Part shown: piece by piece, positions 1 to 9,587 of the stretch
How the letters are laid out: every line of letters begins with the position of its first letter
How positions within the stretch are numbered: the stretch's first letter is position 1
DNA from: Paenibacillus algorifonticola
GTDB taxonomy: Bacteria; Bacillota; Bacilli; Paenibacillales; Paenibacillaceae
Direction of reading: 5' to 3'
Assembly (NCBI RefSeq): GCF_000971975.1
Contig: NZ_LAQO01000018.1
Coordinates: forward strand, 62,001 to 126,000
Length of the DNA: 64,000 bases
Notes under the pieces: model-generated
The model's database searches: none
Told to the model about the DNA's origin: nothing
Seen by the model: the letters and a program-made list of their open reading frames with translations, nothing else
Made by a program: the position numbers and the translations under genes

Positions 1-9
1 GTTTGGGTA

Positions 10-78
10 GAGATATGGAGGAAGTTAGAGCCGCGTTAGTGGACATTTGTCCCCCTAAACATCGGACATTTGTGCCCC
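10..78 (-). promoter_or_regulatory. Putative YesN-type operator and promoter for a gene left of the window
   Basis: Two direct repeats GGACATTTGT start at 41 and 64, 23 bp apart (plus-strand reading). Two bp beyond the first lies a minus-strand -35-like TAACGC (33-38), then a 17-bp spacer and a -10-like TATCTC (10-15). The distal repeat lies inside the last codons of the response regulator gene. The geometry matches the two better sites at 9514-9580 and 13178-13241. The target would be a minus-strand gene beyond position 1, which cannot be seen. That the adjacent regulator binds here is inference. Confidence 0.5.
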
Positions 79-1206
79 GGATTGGGCGGATTGCCGGTAC
101 TCACTGGGGAGCATGCCTGTTTTTTCATAAAACACCCGGCTGAAGTATTTCTGATCCGTATATCCGGTATGCTCGGAAATCCATTGCATGTTTTTTTGCG
201 TATACTGCAGGTATTCCTTGGCCTTGTCCATCCGGATAGAACGTAAATACTCATTGAAGGTCATACCGACCATGTCCTTAAAGCACTGGCTGAAATAGCT
301 GCGGCTCATATTCACTCTTTTGGCCATCTCGGAAGCAATGACCGGATCCGCTAATTCCTCATGCATGGCTTGCACCGCTTTCGCAATGCATTCCTTGACC
401 TCCTCCGAATATTGGGGCTTGCCAATGGCAGCAGCCAGGGATGCTCTCGCTTTACGCAGACATTCCTCCACTTCAAACCATGCACCGAAGGTTTCCGGCA
501 GCTCGATTTGCTGCTTGGTTACCGAGGCGTAGATCCGGTTCCATCCCAGCAATAATGCATGCAGGAACGCGGTCAGTCTTGCAGGCGGCAAAGCTGCCCT
601 TTTCAAATTCTCCAGAAATTCGTCAAACTCGGATGCTTTGTGAACCCAGACCAAGGCGAGCCCCTGCTTCTTCAGATCAGCGAGCAAATTTTCATTATCT
701 GGCGTGGGCAAAAATGATTTATCCTGGCTTGCGTCATCCAGTTTTTGACCGGGAACGGCATCATAGAAGCGGTTATTTGTTAGCTGCACCTCATCGGTTA
801 TGACCGGAGCAGCATTCTTCGTCTTCTCTTCCAGTATTCGTCCTCTGATTCTGCCCATTACCTCATCATAGCTGTCCGTTTCCAGTTCAACCTTTGCGAT
901 ATAATCAATAGCCCCCAGTCTTAGGCAATCCTGAATATATTCAAAGTCCTGATGGAGCGTCAGCACAACTATAGAGATGTGGGGATATTGCTTCCGGACG
1001 GCCCGCATCAGCTCCATACCTGACATGACAGGCATTGCCAGATCAGTGAGCAATAAATCGACCTTCTGCGCAGCGAGAAATTCCAGAGCCTTTTCACCAT
1101 TCTTCGCTTCTCCCACCACTTCCATACTGTATTCCTTCCAGGGAAGCATGGATCTCAATCCTTTGCGCACCAGGTTGTCGTCATCCACAATTAAGACTTT
1201 AATCAT
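55..1206 (-). CDS. YesN-like AraC-type response regulator
   Basis: A 383-residue DNA-binding response regulator. The receiver domain covers about residues 1-120, with the acidic pocket DDD at 8-10 and the likely phospho-acceptor Asp55 in the TDLAMP motif. The C-terminal 100 residues form a double helix-turn-helix AraC domain with the usual YFSRVFYEKTG signature. The middle region is shorter than in typical YesN proteins of about 530 residues. The start ATG is preceded by GGAGG nine bases upstream. The gene overlaps the end of the upstream YesM-like kinase by 8 bp, so the two are co-translated and form a pair. By family knowledge it should activate a sugar transporter operon, probably the one just outside the left edge, where matching direct repeats sit. 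Confidence 0.9.
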   Translation of the reverse strand: MIKVLIVDDDNLVRKGLRSMLPWKEYSMEVVGEAKNGEKALEFLAAQKVDLLLTDLAMPVMSGMELMRAVRKQYPHISIVVLTLHQDFEYIQDCLRLGAIDYIAKVELETDSYDEVMGRIRGRILEEKTKNAAPVITDEVQLTNNRFYDAVPGQKLDDASQDKSFLPTPDNENLLADLKKQGLALVWVHKASEFDEFLENLKRAALPPARLTAFLHALLLGWNRIYASVTKQQIELPETFGAWFEVEECLRKARASLAAAIGKPQYSEEVKECIAKAVQAMHEELADPVIASEMAKRVNMSRSYFSQCFKDMVGMTFNEYLRSIRMDKAKEYLQYTQKNMQWISEHTGYTDQKYFSRVFYEKTGMLPSEYRQSAQSGAQMSDV

Positions 1207-2974
1207 TCGGCAGAACCTCCATGCTCGGTAATTTCAGAAAGACGGTCGTTCCTTTGCCCAATTCACTTTGGATCTCAAGACTGGCCAGACCGCCATATTG
1301 GTTCTCAATCATTCGTTTGACATAGCTCATTCCAATCCCCATCCCGGCCTTCTGCTGTTCAACCTGCTTCTGATGGAGCAGCTTCGCGATCTCCTCTTCC
1401 GAAATGCCTGCGCCATTATCATAGACAGTTATTATAATTTGTCCTTCGTCCTTCCCCACCTCCACTTGAATATATCCCTCATCATGAAGACCGTGGTAAA
1501 GGGAATTCTCCAGAATCGGCTGTAAAATAAACCGTGGAATCGCAATATCGAGCACATCGTCATCCACATGGATCCGCACATCAAAGGCGAAATCATACCG
1601 GATCTGCTGGAGCGTTAAGTATTGCCTGATGGAGTCGATCTCTTCACGGATAGTGGAGACTTGTCCTCTTTTGCCCAGATTGTAATACAGCAGCTTATTG
1701 AGCGAGACCACCAGCCTGTCGATGTCCTTCTGTCCGTTCATCACGGCCAGCCAGTGGACCGTATCCAGCGTATTCATCAGAAAATGCGGGTTGATCTGGT
1801 ACAGCAGCTTCTCCACCTCAAGGTCGGCTCTCCCTTTCTCTTTGACCTCCACCTCCTGGATCAGCTCAGAAATCTGGTTTTTCATATTTTGCAGCTGCTT
1901 GAGCAGAAAATCAAACTCTGGAATCTTGATACGCGGTACTTCGGCAAGAGCTGTGCTCCGCTGTGTGATGGATTTGATCTGATGATTGAACTGCTGCAGC
2001 GGAATGTATACCATCTTCCACAGGAACCAGGCAATCAGCAAGCTGACGGCAAGAAACAATAAGAACAAATAGATCATTTGGATGACCCAGCGATTTTTCT
2101 CCTTGTTATATTCGTCTTTGGGAATGAGCGATACTACGCTCCACCCCTGGTTGCTGGTGCTTTCAAACCAATAATACCCGTTCAGCAGACCGGACCCGTT
2201 ATTGCCCCTGCTGTCATTAAAGTACTGGTTCATAGCAAAGTCAGCAGGCACATCGCTGTACGCAATCCTCTTGTCGTTATCCAAAATCAGATAATAGGAG
2301 GCACCCTCCAGTTTATTCTCAAAGATAGACGGGGTCATCTTAAAGCCTGACTCGACGTACACATACATATCATCAGGATCTCCGGGCAAATCCACCTTGC
2401 GGAGCGCTGAGATCACATATTCGTCATTATAGCGCTCATTGCTGATATGAGGCCCAAAATAAGAGATTCTAAAGTACTCAGCAAGCAGTGGCAAGCCATT
2501 TATTTCATAATCCTCTTTTACGATAGTACTGTTGAACATGTAGGTGCCTTTAGCTTGGGAATAATACATCATGAGGCCAATGGTCGGGTTGGTAAAAGAG
2601 ATCAGATTAAGCTCCGTATTAATCTCTTCCGTCAGCACAGCTCTTTCAAATTGATTATCGGAGGAGAGGAGCGAATCTACTTTTTTGCCGATACTGCCCT
2701 GCAACGCAAGCTGCTGGGAGACGTGATTCAAGTTGCTGATGGTTTTTTCCAAAGAGAGTTCTGCCTGCTTCAGATTACTGCGCACACTGCTCTCCAAATT
2801 GCCCGACAGAATCGAAGACATCGTATGATAAGACAGCAGCGCGACACAAATAAAAGGAACCAGGGTGCCGCTTGCAAAAATAAACATGATCCTCTTCTTC
2901 ATCGTCGCCTGCTGAATATAATTCACAATCAGCTTAAACATTCCTCCCACGGACATGCCCCCTTCTTGCCACAT
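1199..2974 (-). CDS. YesM-like sensor histidine kinase
   Basis: A membrane sensor kinase of 591 residues. A first transmembrane segment lies near residues 28-50, followed by an extracellular sensing region of about 250 residues, a second membrane segment near 305-325, and a HAMP-like linker. The His_kinase domain has the phospho-acceptor motif INPHFLMNTLD, and an HATPase domain with DNGAG and GMGIGMSYVK boxes closes the protein. It overlaps the downstream response regulator by 8 bp. Several in-frame starts are possible (ATG at 2974, 2956 and 2941; GTG at 2950); the first has GGTGGAGG close by. Ligand unknown; the family usually senses oligosaccharides directly or through a binding protein. 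Confidence 0.9.
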   Translation of the reverse strand: MWQEGGMSVGGMFKLIVNYIQQATMKKRIMFIFASGTLVPFICVALLSYHTMSSILSGNLESSVRSNLKQAELSLEKTISNLNHVSQQLALQGSIGKKVDSLLSSDNQFERAVLTEEINTELNLISFTNPTIGLMMYYSQAKGTYMFNSTIVKEDYEINGLPLLAEYFRISYFGPHISNERYNDEYVISALRKVDLPGDPDDMYVYVESGFKMTPSIFENKLEGASYYLILDNDKRIAYSDVPADFAMNQYFNDSRGNNGSGLLNGYYWFESTSNQGWSVVSLIPKDEYNKEKNRWVIQMIYLFLLFLAVSLLIAWFLWKMVYIPLQQFNHQIKSITQRSTALAEVPRIKIPEFDFLLKQLQNMKNQISELIQEVEVKEKGRADLEVEKLLYQINPHFLMNTLDTVHWLAVMNGQKDIDRLVVSLNKLLYYNLGKRGQVSTIREEIDSIRQYLTLQQIRYDFAFDVRIHVDDDVLDIAIPRFILQPILENSLYHGLHDEGYIQVEVGKDEGQIIITVYDNGAGISEEEIAKLLHQKQVEQQKAGMGIGMSYVKRMIENQYGGLASLEIQSELGKGTTVFLKLPSMEVLPND

Positions 2975-3291
2975 TTACCTCCACCTATTATCGCACCTAT
3001 CATTCGACAAATTAAAGGGCCATACCTGCACGTTCTTATGAAGTGATGCTGAATTCTTATTAACATTAATTCAAAAAACAAAAAAGCTGCCCCTAAGATG
3101 ACCATCCTCATTAAATAGCAAAGGAACCCCCTAACATAGAAGAGTTCCCTTGCTGGTTTTTATTATCCTCATATGGTCAAAACCCCTTTGTATAACAAGG
3201 TGTTGCGCGTAATGATATTGGCAACCGACAAAATTCGTCAGCTTCGTAGGGCTGCGGATAAGCAAATCATCTCCTTTTAACATGCTCTCAG
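2975..3291. other. Gene-free region upstream of the first YesM-like kinase
   Basis: No credible coding frame. It should hold the promoter of the kinase/regulator pair at 55-2974, but no promoter matching both boxes well was found. An imperfect hairpin (about 3119-3157: GGAAC paired with GTTCC, plus flanking bases) is followed on the plus strand by GGTTTTTATT. It resembles a plus-strand terminator, yet no plus-strand gene lies before it. Confidence 0.4.
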
Positions 3292-3338
3292 TAAAAAAAA
3301 GAGCAGAAGCCGCCTGTTATGCTAGGCGACTCCTGCTA
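3292..3338 (-). terminator. Rho-independent terminator of the GH/transporter operon
   Basis: On the minus strand a GC-rich hairpin (GCAGGAGTCGCC paired imperfectly with GGCGGCTTCTGC) is followed by a run of eight T. It lies about 30 bp after the stop of the glycoside hydrolase-like gene and closes the operon that starts at 9469. Confidence 0.85.
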
Positions 3339-3367
3339 CAAGAATATTGATTCCTTCATACAATAAG

Positions 3368-6016
3368 TTAATCTTCTGACACATCCACCCGTACAGGCCC
3401 AATTAGCCCGCTCGGTTCCTGCTGCGAGAAAGCCGACAAGTAGTCGCGCTGGTCCTTTACCAGCGTATTCGTAACTTCAATGACAAGCTTATTTTTTCCT
3501 TTTTTCAGCAGACCACCGATTTCGAACTGGTATGGTGGACATATACGCACGCCAGCTTGCTCTCCGTTTAACCACACTTCTGCCGTTTCATAGACTTCCC
3601 CAAGATTTAATAAAGCTTGATCCCTATGTTCCGTACATTCAAACTCCGTTTCATAACGAAAGGTGCCGGAAAATCGCGGTAAATAATCTGGCTTGCTCAT
3701 GTTCGTTAAAATCGTCAGACTCCCCCATTGATTGAAAGAAGGATAATGCTCTGCAGCAGCGGTGGAAATCGTCCATTCGCCAGCTATATCCATTCCAGTT
3801 ACGGATCGCTGCTCTGGAAGCAAGGTGAAGTCTCCAAGATCAGCTCCATGGAGAAGAACAATCGATTCATAGGGATGAAGCTCAAGCTGCACCGCTCCTG
3901 TCTCCCTGTTTGCCTTGCATTTGGTCAACCGATTCAGAAAGGCATCATAGGCATATATTTCGCCTTGGACAGGCAACGCAATTTCCGTAAAAATGCTTTG
4001 ATGCGGATGCTCGTTAAAAAACATGAATACAGCCAAATTTTCATGAACATAATGATAATTCCGGAGATATGGCTCGTAACTTGCAGCTTTAATATCGTAA
4101 TATCCATCAGCCATTAATTGTTGTGCTAGTTGGTCTAATGATACAAGCTTTACGTTCCGATGATGGGCAAGACTAGTTAGCTCGGCAGACACGTCACTGC
4201 CTTCGCTCGAACGTACAGGCCAGCCATCAACAAAGCGGACGGCAAGACCTTGATCGGCGAACTGGACCAAACCCCGGAGCATTGCCGCTGGCAGCGCCTC
4301 TGCATAAGGCACGATGAGGCAATGATAATCTTCTTGATTAATCAGCAGCTTGCTATCCTTTACACTCGCCGCCTCCATAAGAACATCAACGGGAACAACA
4401 TCACAGTCGATCTGATTTTGCATCAATTGCTTGACGGGCTTATGAAAATACATCGCCTCCCCTGACCATTCGGCTTCAGCATGATAAACGACTGCTGTGG
4501 TTGCCACATGTCTTCCGCCTGAAATCAAGTGACTTATCCGATTCATATATTGATTCAGATGCTTATAATATCGGTATTGCGGATTTTTCCCATTTGCATA
4601 CAGATGCGGCGGGCAATCGGGATCCGGAAACGTTTTTTGGCTGAATGCATGTGGAACAAAGTAATTGACGCCACGAACGAGCATATGGTCGGTGAGCCAT
4701 TTCATCAGCTTTAGCCCTTCTGCCCATCCATAGGCTCCATACAATTCGCACATCGTCCGGCCCTTTTTTTTCGGATCGATATGCCCCAGCGACACACCTA
4801 GCTTTGCGAGGCCATAGTGGAAAAATTCACTGTCTGTCTCCCCTGCTGGCCAGCGAAAAGACATTTCATCGAAGCCCGGAACGATCTGCCACAGCACCAC
4901 ATCGAGACCCGACATATCTTGACCCCAAAGCGAGCGGAAGAAGTGACCTGCGCCGGAGCCAAGCCTTGCATGGACGTTATTATCTTCAAGCACATGTCCA
5001 ATGTATTCTACCCCGTGGGCTCTGCACCACTCTCCGATCTGACTACAGAAGCTTTCCCCGTAAAGCTTGCTGACAATATTCATATAAGCATACCGAACAA
5101 TGCTCGACTTTTCCCCCGCCTCATGCCAGAGGAGATGCAGGTGCTTACGGTAATCCTCACCCAACACTTGTTCAAGCAGGGCTGGCATTTCCTCGCTCCA
5201 AGGCAGTGACACTCCTTGTTTCCCCAGCTTCGAATTGAAATCAAAGGTCGCCTTATCGTTGTAGAACCCGGGTTCGTCCGAAAAAAAGCCAGCAAATGTC
5301 TTTCCAAAATCCGCGTGGTACCGATTATAAAAAGCCTCATAAACCGTATCGAGCAGAATGCGAACCGAATCCCGAACGAGCGGGTTTAAATAATCCTCCT
5401 GTGCCTTGCTGCCGCCATCTTTGTTTTCTGAAACAATGATTACCCGCCAATATCCTTCAGGAATATCCCAATATAGGATTCCGTCATGCACAAGCTCAGT
5501 TAGGTCGATGCAGTCACTGGTTAACGTTTCATGGGTTGATTCTCGACGAACAGCGACAACTGAAGTGAGCTTGTTTTTGCCGGTCGCGTATTGGCTCTGC
5601 GAAAAAGTAGGCCTAAGTCCGCTCATCAGTAATGTATCCAGCAACAGAGATGTGCCTTTGGCAGGACCGATCGTATCGATAAAACGTTCACCCAGGAACT
5701 TGCGATGAAGCTCCTCTGGAGCCTCCTTCACTTTGCCCGCCGCATGTCCGGTTGGAAAATGGTCGTCATCCAGCATCCATACCTTCATGCCGCGCTTTCG
5801 AGCTTCATCCATAATGATGTCCATGTCCGACCACCACTTCGGCCCAAGGAAATCAGGATGAGGCCGCGCCTCTACACAAACGGCACCGATTCCAGCCTCA
5901 TGAATACGCGCCATCTCTTCGCGAATCGCTTGCTCCTCCTCGCCATGCTGCCAGAGAAAGGGAAGGATATAATTATGTTCTCGACCCTCAAGCACTTCCT
6001 TCAAAAGATTGCTCAT
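3368..6016 (-). CDS. Large glycoside hydrolase-like protein (GH106/jelly-roll type)
   Basis: An 882-residue protein without a signal peptide, so probably cytoplasmic. The N-terminal and central part resembles the TIM-barrel-containing glycoside hydrolases annotated near GH106 (alpha-L-rhamnosidase-like), with motifs such as MKVWMLDDDHFPTG, FFSDEPGFY and EYIGHVLEDNN. The last 150 residues form a GH2-type sugar-binding jelly roll (FRYETEFECTEH, AEVWLNGEQAG). ATG at 6016 is chosen because AGGAGG lies five bases upstream; a longer TTG reading from 6034 has no better site. It is the last gene of the operon with the lipoprotein and two permeases, so it probably cleaves the imported oligosaccharide. 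The exact substrate cannot be read; rhamnose-containing pectin fragments would fit the PL9 relic nearby. Confidence 0.75.
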   Translation of the reverse strand: MSNLLKEVLEGREHNYILPFLWQHGEEEQAIREEMARIHEAGIGAVCVEARPHPDFLGPKWWSDMDIIMDEARKRGMKVWMLDDDHFPTGHAAGKVKEAPEELHRKFLGERFIDTIGPAKGTSLLLDTLLMSGLRPTFSQSQYATGKNKLTSVVAVRRESTHETLTSDCIDLTELVHDGILYWDIPEGYWRVIIVSENKDGGSKAQEDYLNPLVRDSVRILLDTVYEAFYNRYHADFGKTFAGFFSDEPGFYNDKATFDFNSKLGKQGVSLPWSEEMPALLEQVLGEDYRKHLHLLWHEAGEKSSIVRYAYMNIVSKLYGESFCSQIGEWCRAHGVEYIGHVLEDNNVHARLGSGAGHFFRSLWGQDMSGLDVVLWQIVPGFDEMSFRWPAGETDSEFFHYGLAKLGVSLGHIDPKKKGRTMCELYGAYGWAEGLKLMKWLTDHMLVRGVNYFVPHAFSQKTFPDPDCPPHLYANGKNPQYRYYKHLNQYMNRISHLISGGRHVATTAVVYHAEAEWSGEAMYFHKPVKQLMQNQIDCDVVPVDVLMEAASVKDSKLLINQEDYHCLIVPYAEALPAAMLRGLVQFADQGLAVRFVDGWPVRSSEGSDVSAELTSLAHHRNVKLVSLDQLAQQLMADGYYDIKAASYEPYLRNYHYVHENLAVFMFFNEHPHQSIFTEIALPVQGEIYAYDAFLNRLTKCKANRETGAVQLELHPYESIVLLHGADLGDFTLLPEQRSVTGMDIAGEWTISTAAAEHYPSFNQWGSLTILTNMSKPDYLPRFSGTFRYETEFECTEHRDQALLNLGEVYETAEVWLNGEQAGVRICPPYQFEIGGLLKKGKNKLVIEVTNTLVKDQRDYLSAFSQQEPSGLIGPVRVDVSED

Positions 6017-6053
6017 CATAGCCTCCTGATTCAAATCCTTTATCTTTAGTGGA

Positions 6054-7625
6054 TTAATTCTTTACTTTGGCATACCAGTCTCTGGCGCGCTTCGTCACTT
6101 CTTCTCCACCTGATTTGTACCACTTGTCTACGAATTCATCGAATTTGCTGATTGGATATTGTCCAAGTATAATTTTGGCAGCGTATTCCACGAACAGCGT
6201 CCGATTGTTAATATCCGGATAACCCTCGTATACGCTGGCAGACATACCATCGCCGGCAATGACCTTCGCATACTTTTGGGCTTCCTGCATATTATTAGTC
6301 ACCTGATCGACGATCCACTCACTCTCTTCCGATGCGGTGCTTTCGAAGAGATCAATTGTAAAATCAAGGGTCGCTGAGCTTGAATATGGATTAATAACTA
6401 GATTTTCCTGCGTACTCTTATCGTCCGGAAGCTTGACAGCTTTGCCGTCCTTCATTGTATAGTGCATGCCTTCTACACCAAGGTACAGCGCTTTAAAATT
6501 ATTTTTGTCATACATATTGTTCAGCAGCTTTAAGGTTGCCATCAGTTTCTCTTCATCCTTGTTGTTCTTCACGACCCATTGCGGGGGAGCAAATCTCTTC
6601 CCGGTGTAAAAGCCCTCATAACCCTCAACTTTAGGTACGGGGAGCACCGAAAATTCTGCTTTCACACCCGTATTTTTTTGTAGGTTTTCCAAATTGAGAT
6701 TGAGCTGCTCTACCCAGTGGAAGTAGTTGCCGGCCTTATTGGACGTAATTTTCCCATCCCACTTTGCCTTGTCGTTCAGAAGCGTCTCCTTATCCAATAA
6801 TCCGTCCTGATACAGCTTGGCGATGAACGCTAAAGCGGCTTTCATATTCGGTGTTACCGCTGAATAGGTCAGCTCACCATCGTACAAATCCCACTCCGGG
6901 TACCCTTCGAACATGGCGACACCGTACATGGCGAACAAGTGGTCCATCCATCGAGCATCTTGACGGCCGCCAGTAGGAAGCTCATCTTTCTGACCGTTGC
7001 CGTTAGGATCCTGATCCCGGAACGCCTCAAGTACTTTGACGTACTCGTCTTGCGTTGTTGGCATTTGCAGGTTCAGCTTGTCGAGCCAATCTTGACGAAT
7101 CATCCCCGCATATCTTCCGTAGTCGACCGAGCCAGGGATGTAATAGATTTTCCCTTGACCGGTTGGATCGTTGGCCTTGACAACATCCCACATTTCAGTT
7201 GGTATCGTTTCCCAAAGATTCGGGGCATATTGCGGCAACAGCTCCGTCAGGTCGGCAATTGCGCCATTTTTGGCCAAGCTGTCTTCCATGCCCTGTTGGG
7301 GAGTAAACAAATCTGGCATTTCGTTGGCCGCGATCTTCAAGTTCAGCTGATTCAGATAATTCGTTCCGCCGTTCCATTCCACATAAGGATGGATGACGCC
7401 TACGCCAAGCTTTTCCTTATAAAATTCATACAGCTGGCTGCCTTTGGTGATCGGCTTGTAACCGATGTTGGTGCCCCATACTTCAATATCGACTATCCCA
7501 TCTGTACTGCTCGTTTGACTCTGGGCAGCATGATTCGAAGTGTTCGCGTTGCCGCTGCAGCCATTTATAACCGTAACGGCCAAAATTCCCGCCGCTAAGG
7601 TTAACCCCATTTTTTTAATGTTCAT
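6054..7625 (-). CDS. Sugar ABC transporter solute-binding lipoprotein (LplA-like)
   Basis: A 523-residue extracellular binding protein. The N-terminus is a lipoprotein signal with lipobox VINGC (Cys23), followed by a Ser/Thr/Gln-rich tether and a family 1-type solute-binding fold (FTPQQGMEDSLAKNG, DQDPNGNGQKDELPTGG). The length matches LplA-type proteins of Paenibacillus. GGGGG precedes the ATG. It lies third in the operon after two permeases and before the glycoside hydrolase-like gene. No ATPase is encoded here; such systems normally share a common MsmX-type ATPase encoded elsewhere. Confidence 0.92.
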   Translation of the reverse strand: MNIKKMGLTLAAGILAVTVINGCSGNANTSNHAAQSQTSSTDGIVDIEVWGTNIGYKPITKGSQLYEFYKEKLGVGVIHPYVEWNGGTNYLNQLNLKIAANEMPDLFTPQQGMEDSLAKNGAIADLTELLPQYAPNLWETIPTEMWDVVKANDPTGQGKIYYIPGSVDYGRYAGMIRQDWLDKLNLQMPTTQDEYVKVLEAFRDQDPNGNGQKDELPTGGRQDARWMDHLFAMYGVAMFEGYPEWDLYDGELTYSAVTPNMKAALAFIAKLYQDGLLDKETLLNDKAKWDGKITSNKAGNYFHWVEQLNLNLENLQKNTGVKAEFSVLPVPKVEGYEGFYTGKRFAPPQWVVKNNKDEEKLMATLKLLNNMYDKNNFKALYLGVEGMHYTMKDGKAVKLPDDKSTQENLVINPYSSSATLDFTIDLFESTASEESEWIVDQVTNNMQEAQKYAKVIAGDGMSASVYEGYPDINNRTLFVEYAAKIILGQYPISKFDEFVDKWYKSGGEEVTKRARDWYAKVKN

Positions 7626-7691
7626 GTGTTTTCCCCCATATCTTTCAGTAATATGTTTAAGGCTGTTTGCCTAAAAACCTAAAAAGGATGA

Positions 7692-8561
7692 CTAGCCTTT
7701 TACCGAACCGATCATAGCCCCTTTAACAAAATACTTCTGTAAGAAAGGATACACCATAATGATCGGAAGGATCGCGAATATAACAGTAGCCGCTCTTAAG
7801 GTTCGCTCGTTATAGTTAAGATCAACCGTTGATGCAGCGCCCGCCATAATGACGTTATCGTCTGTAATAAACTGCCGAATCTTAATTTGCAGCGGAAACC
7901 AGTCTGTATTTTGCAGAAAAAGGAGAGGATGCTGGAACTGATTCCACAACACCACGCCGTAGAACAAAGCCAGTGTCGCAAGGACTGCCTTGGACAGTGG
8001 AAGCACCAATTGAAACAGCATTCGGAAATATCCACAGCCTTCAAGCAAGGCCGCTTCCTCCAGCTCCTTCGAAAATTGTTTAAAGAACGTTCTCATGATA
8101 ATCAAATTAAAGGGGTTCAGAATATGCGGTATGATCAATACCAATGGATTATCATAAAGTCCTATGCCGCGAATCGTCAGGAAATAAGGTACGATAGGGG
8201 CTTTGAAGATCATGGCGATTACGACGCTGATCATGATTACAGACCCCCAGCGGAACTCCGACTTCGAAAGCGGGTAAGCAAGCAGCGCGGTCATTAGCAG
8301 CGCCAAAACCGTTCCAATCACCGTCGTGACCAGAGTCAGGAAGAACGATTTCCATAAATCAGGACGATCGATAATATAACTCCACGAGTCGAAGGTAAAC
8401 TGCTTCGGCCATAAGGTGACCAAATTCATATCCACAGCGTTTTTGGAGCTAAGCGAGGTAGATATGACAGACAACAGCGGGATGAGAGCTATGACGGACA
8501 GGAGGATGAGAACGATCGTAATGCCTGATACAAATATTTTTTCGCTTCTCGATTCGAACAT
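7692..8561 (-). CDS. Sugar ABC transporter permease (YtcP/AraQ-like)
   Basis: A 289-residue inner-membrane permease of the carbohydrate uptake family 1 type with six predicted membrane segments. The EAA-type loop reads EEAALLEGCGYFRMLFQLVLPLSKA and contacts the ATPase. The C-terminus GAMIGSVKG is typical of the YtcP group. It starts two bases after the stop of the preceding LplB-like permease, so the two subunits are translationally coupled. Confidence 0.93.
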   Translation of the reverse strand: MFESRSEKIFVSGITIVLILLSVIALIPLLSVISTSLSSKNAVDMNLVTLWPKQFTFDSWSYIIDRPDLWKSFFLTLVTTVIGTVLALLMTALLAYPLSKSEFRWGSVIMISVVIAMIFKAPIVPYFLTIRGIGLYDNPLVLIIPHILNPFNLIIMRTFFKQFSKELEEAALLEGCGYFRMLFQLVLPLSKAVLATLALFYGVVLWNQFQHPLLFLQNTDWFPLQIKIRQFITDDNVIMAGAASTVDLNYNERTLRAATVIFAILPIIMVYPFLQKYFVKGAMIGSVKG

Positions 8562-8563
8562 GT

Positions 8564-9469
8564 CTACCAGAGCCCCCCATCCGATACTTTCTTCGACATT
8601 CGATTGAATATATACACCAGTATCAGTCCAATAATCGACTGGAATAATCCAACCGCCGTGGCGAAGCTGTACTGCGCTTGCTGAATGCCGGTCCGGAACA
8701 CGTACGTATCCAGGATATCTCCTACGTTGTAGGTCATCGGGGTGATTAGATTATAGACCTGATCAAAGCCAAGATCCAAAAAGTTGCCGATTTCAAGGAG
8801 GAACAGTACCAGTACGGTAGGCAGCAGCAGCGGGAATGTAATATGACGAATTTGCCGGAATTTGGACGCCCCATCCATCATCGCCGATTCGTACAGTTGA
8901 GGGTCAATCGCACTGATCGCCGCTATATACACAACGGTTCCCCAGCCAGCATCCCTCCAGATGGATGAAAGCACGTAAATGGGCCGGAAGTATTCGCTCT
9001 CCTGCATCGCCAGCAGAGGTTCAAAGCCGAACCAGCCAATAACGATGTTAAACAATCCGCTTAATGAAAAAAAATCAAAAACAATACCAGCAACGATTAC
9101 CCAAGACAAAAAGTGCGGAATATACAAAGCGGTCTGTATTCCTTTCTTGAGCGCCGATTTTCGAATCTCGTTGATCATCAGCGCCAGAAGAACCGGCACT
9201 GGGAAAACCAGTGCGAGCTTGAGAAAACCTAGTATCAGCGTGTTTCCGAACACTCGGGCAAAGTCAGGATGCTCCAGCAAAGTCTCAAAGTGCTTGAAGC
9301 CTACCCAAGGACTATCAATCAGCCCTTTGAACACTGAATAGTCTTTGAAGGCGATTACAGCACCAGCCAGTGGAATATATTTAAATATAATGAGAAAAAC
9401 GATTCCCGGAATCGCCATCACATACAACGGCCAATACACCTTCATTCGATAAAATGCAACTTCTTTCAA
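8564..9469 (-). CDS. Sugar ABC transporter permease (LplB-like)
   Basis: A 301-residue permease with the LplB signatures YVMAIPGIVFLIIFKYIPL at the start and ESAMMDGASKFRQIRHIT as the EAA loop. It is the first gene of the operon running to 3368. A well-formed promoter with two direct repeats lies directly upstream (9514-9580), and AraC-type activation by the response regulator at 9621 is likely. Confidence 0.93.
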   Translation of the reverse strand: MKEVAFYRMKVYWPLYVMAIPGIVFLIIFKYIPLAGAVIAFKDYSVFKGLIDSPWVGFKHFETLLEHPDFARVFGNTLILGFLKLALVFPVPVLLALMINEIRKSALKKGIQTALYIPHFLSWVIVAGIVFDFFSLSGLFNIVIGWFGFEPLLAMQESEYFRPIYVLSSIWRDAGWGTVVYIAAISAIDPQLYESAMMDGASKFRQIRHITFPLLLPTVLVLFLLEIGNFLDLGFDQVYNLITPMTYNVGDILDTYVFRTGIQQAQYSFATAVGLFQSIIGLILVYIFNRMSKKVSDGGLW

Positions 9470-9513
9470 CTGATCACCTCCAATATCTCGTTGTTGAATT
9501 CGCTTACATGAAT

Positions 9514-9580
9514 AATATACAACTAGAGGTTGTGTCTCTCAATTGGGCATTTTTAAGGATAAACAAGGGCATTTTTAAGG
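9514..9580 (-). promoter_or_regulatory. Promoter and paired direct-repeat operator of the transporter operon
   Basis: On the minus strand the -35 is TTGAGA (9537-9542), the spacer 17 bp, and the -10 TATATT (9514-9519). Two identical repeats, GGGCATTTTTAAGG in plus-strand reading, lie at 9545-9558 and 9567-9580. They are exactly 22 bp apart and start 2 bp from the -35 box, the classical position for an AraC-type activator contacting RNA polymerase. The same module recurs at 13178-13241. Confidence 0.75.
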
Positions 9581-9587
9581 GAAATAG

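Noticed and set aside
3119..3157. A plus-strand terminator
   Set aside because: The hairpin is imperfect and no plus-strand gene precedes it, so it is only mentioned within the intergenic entry.
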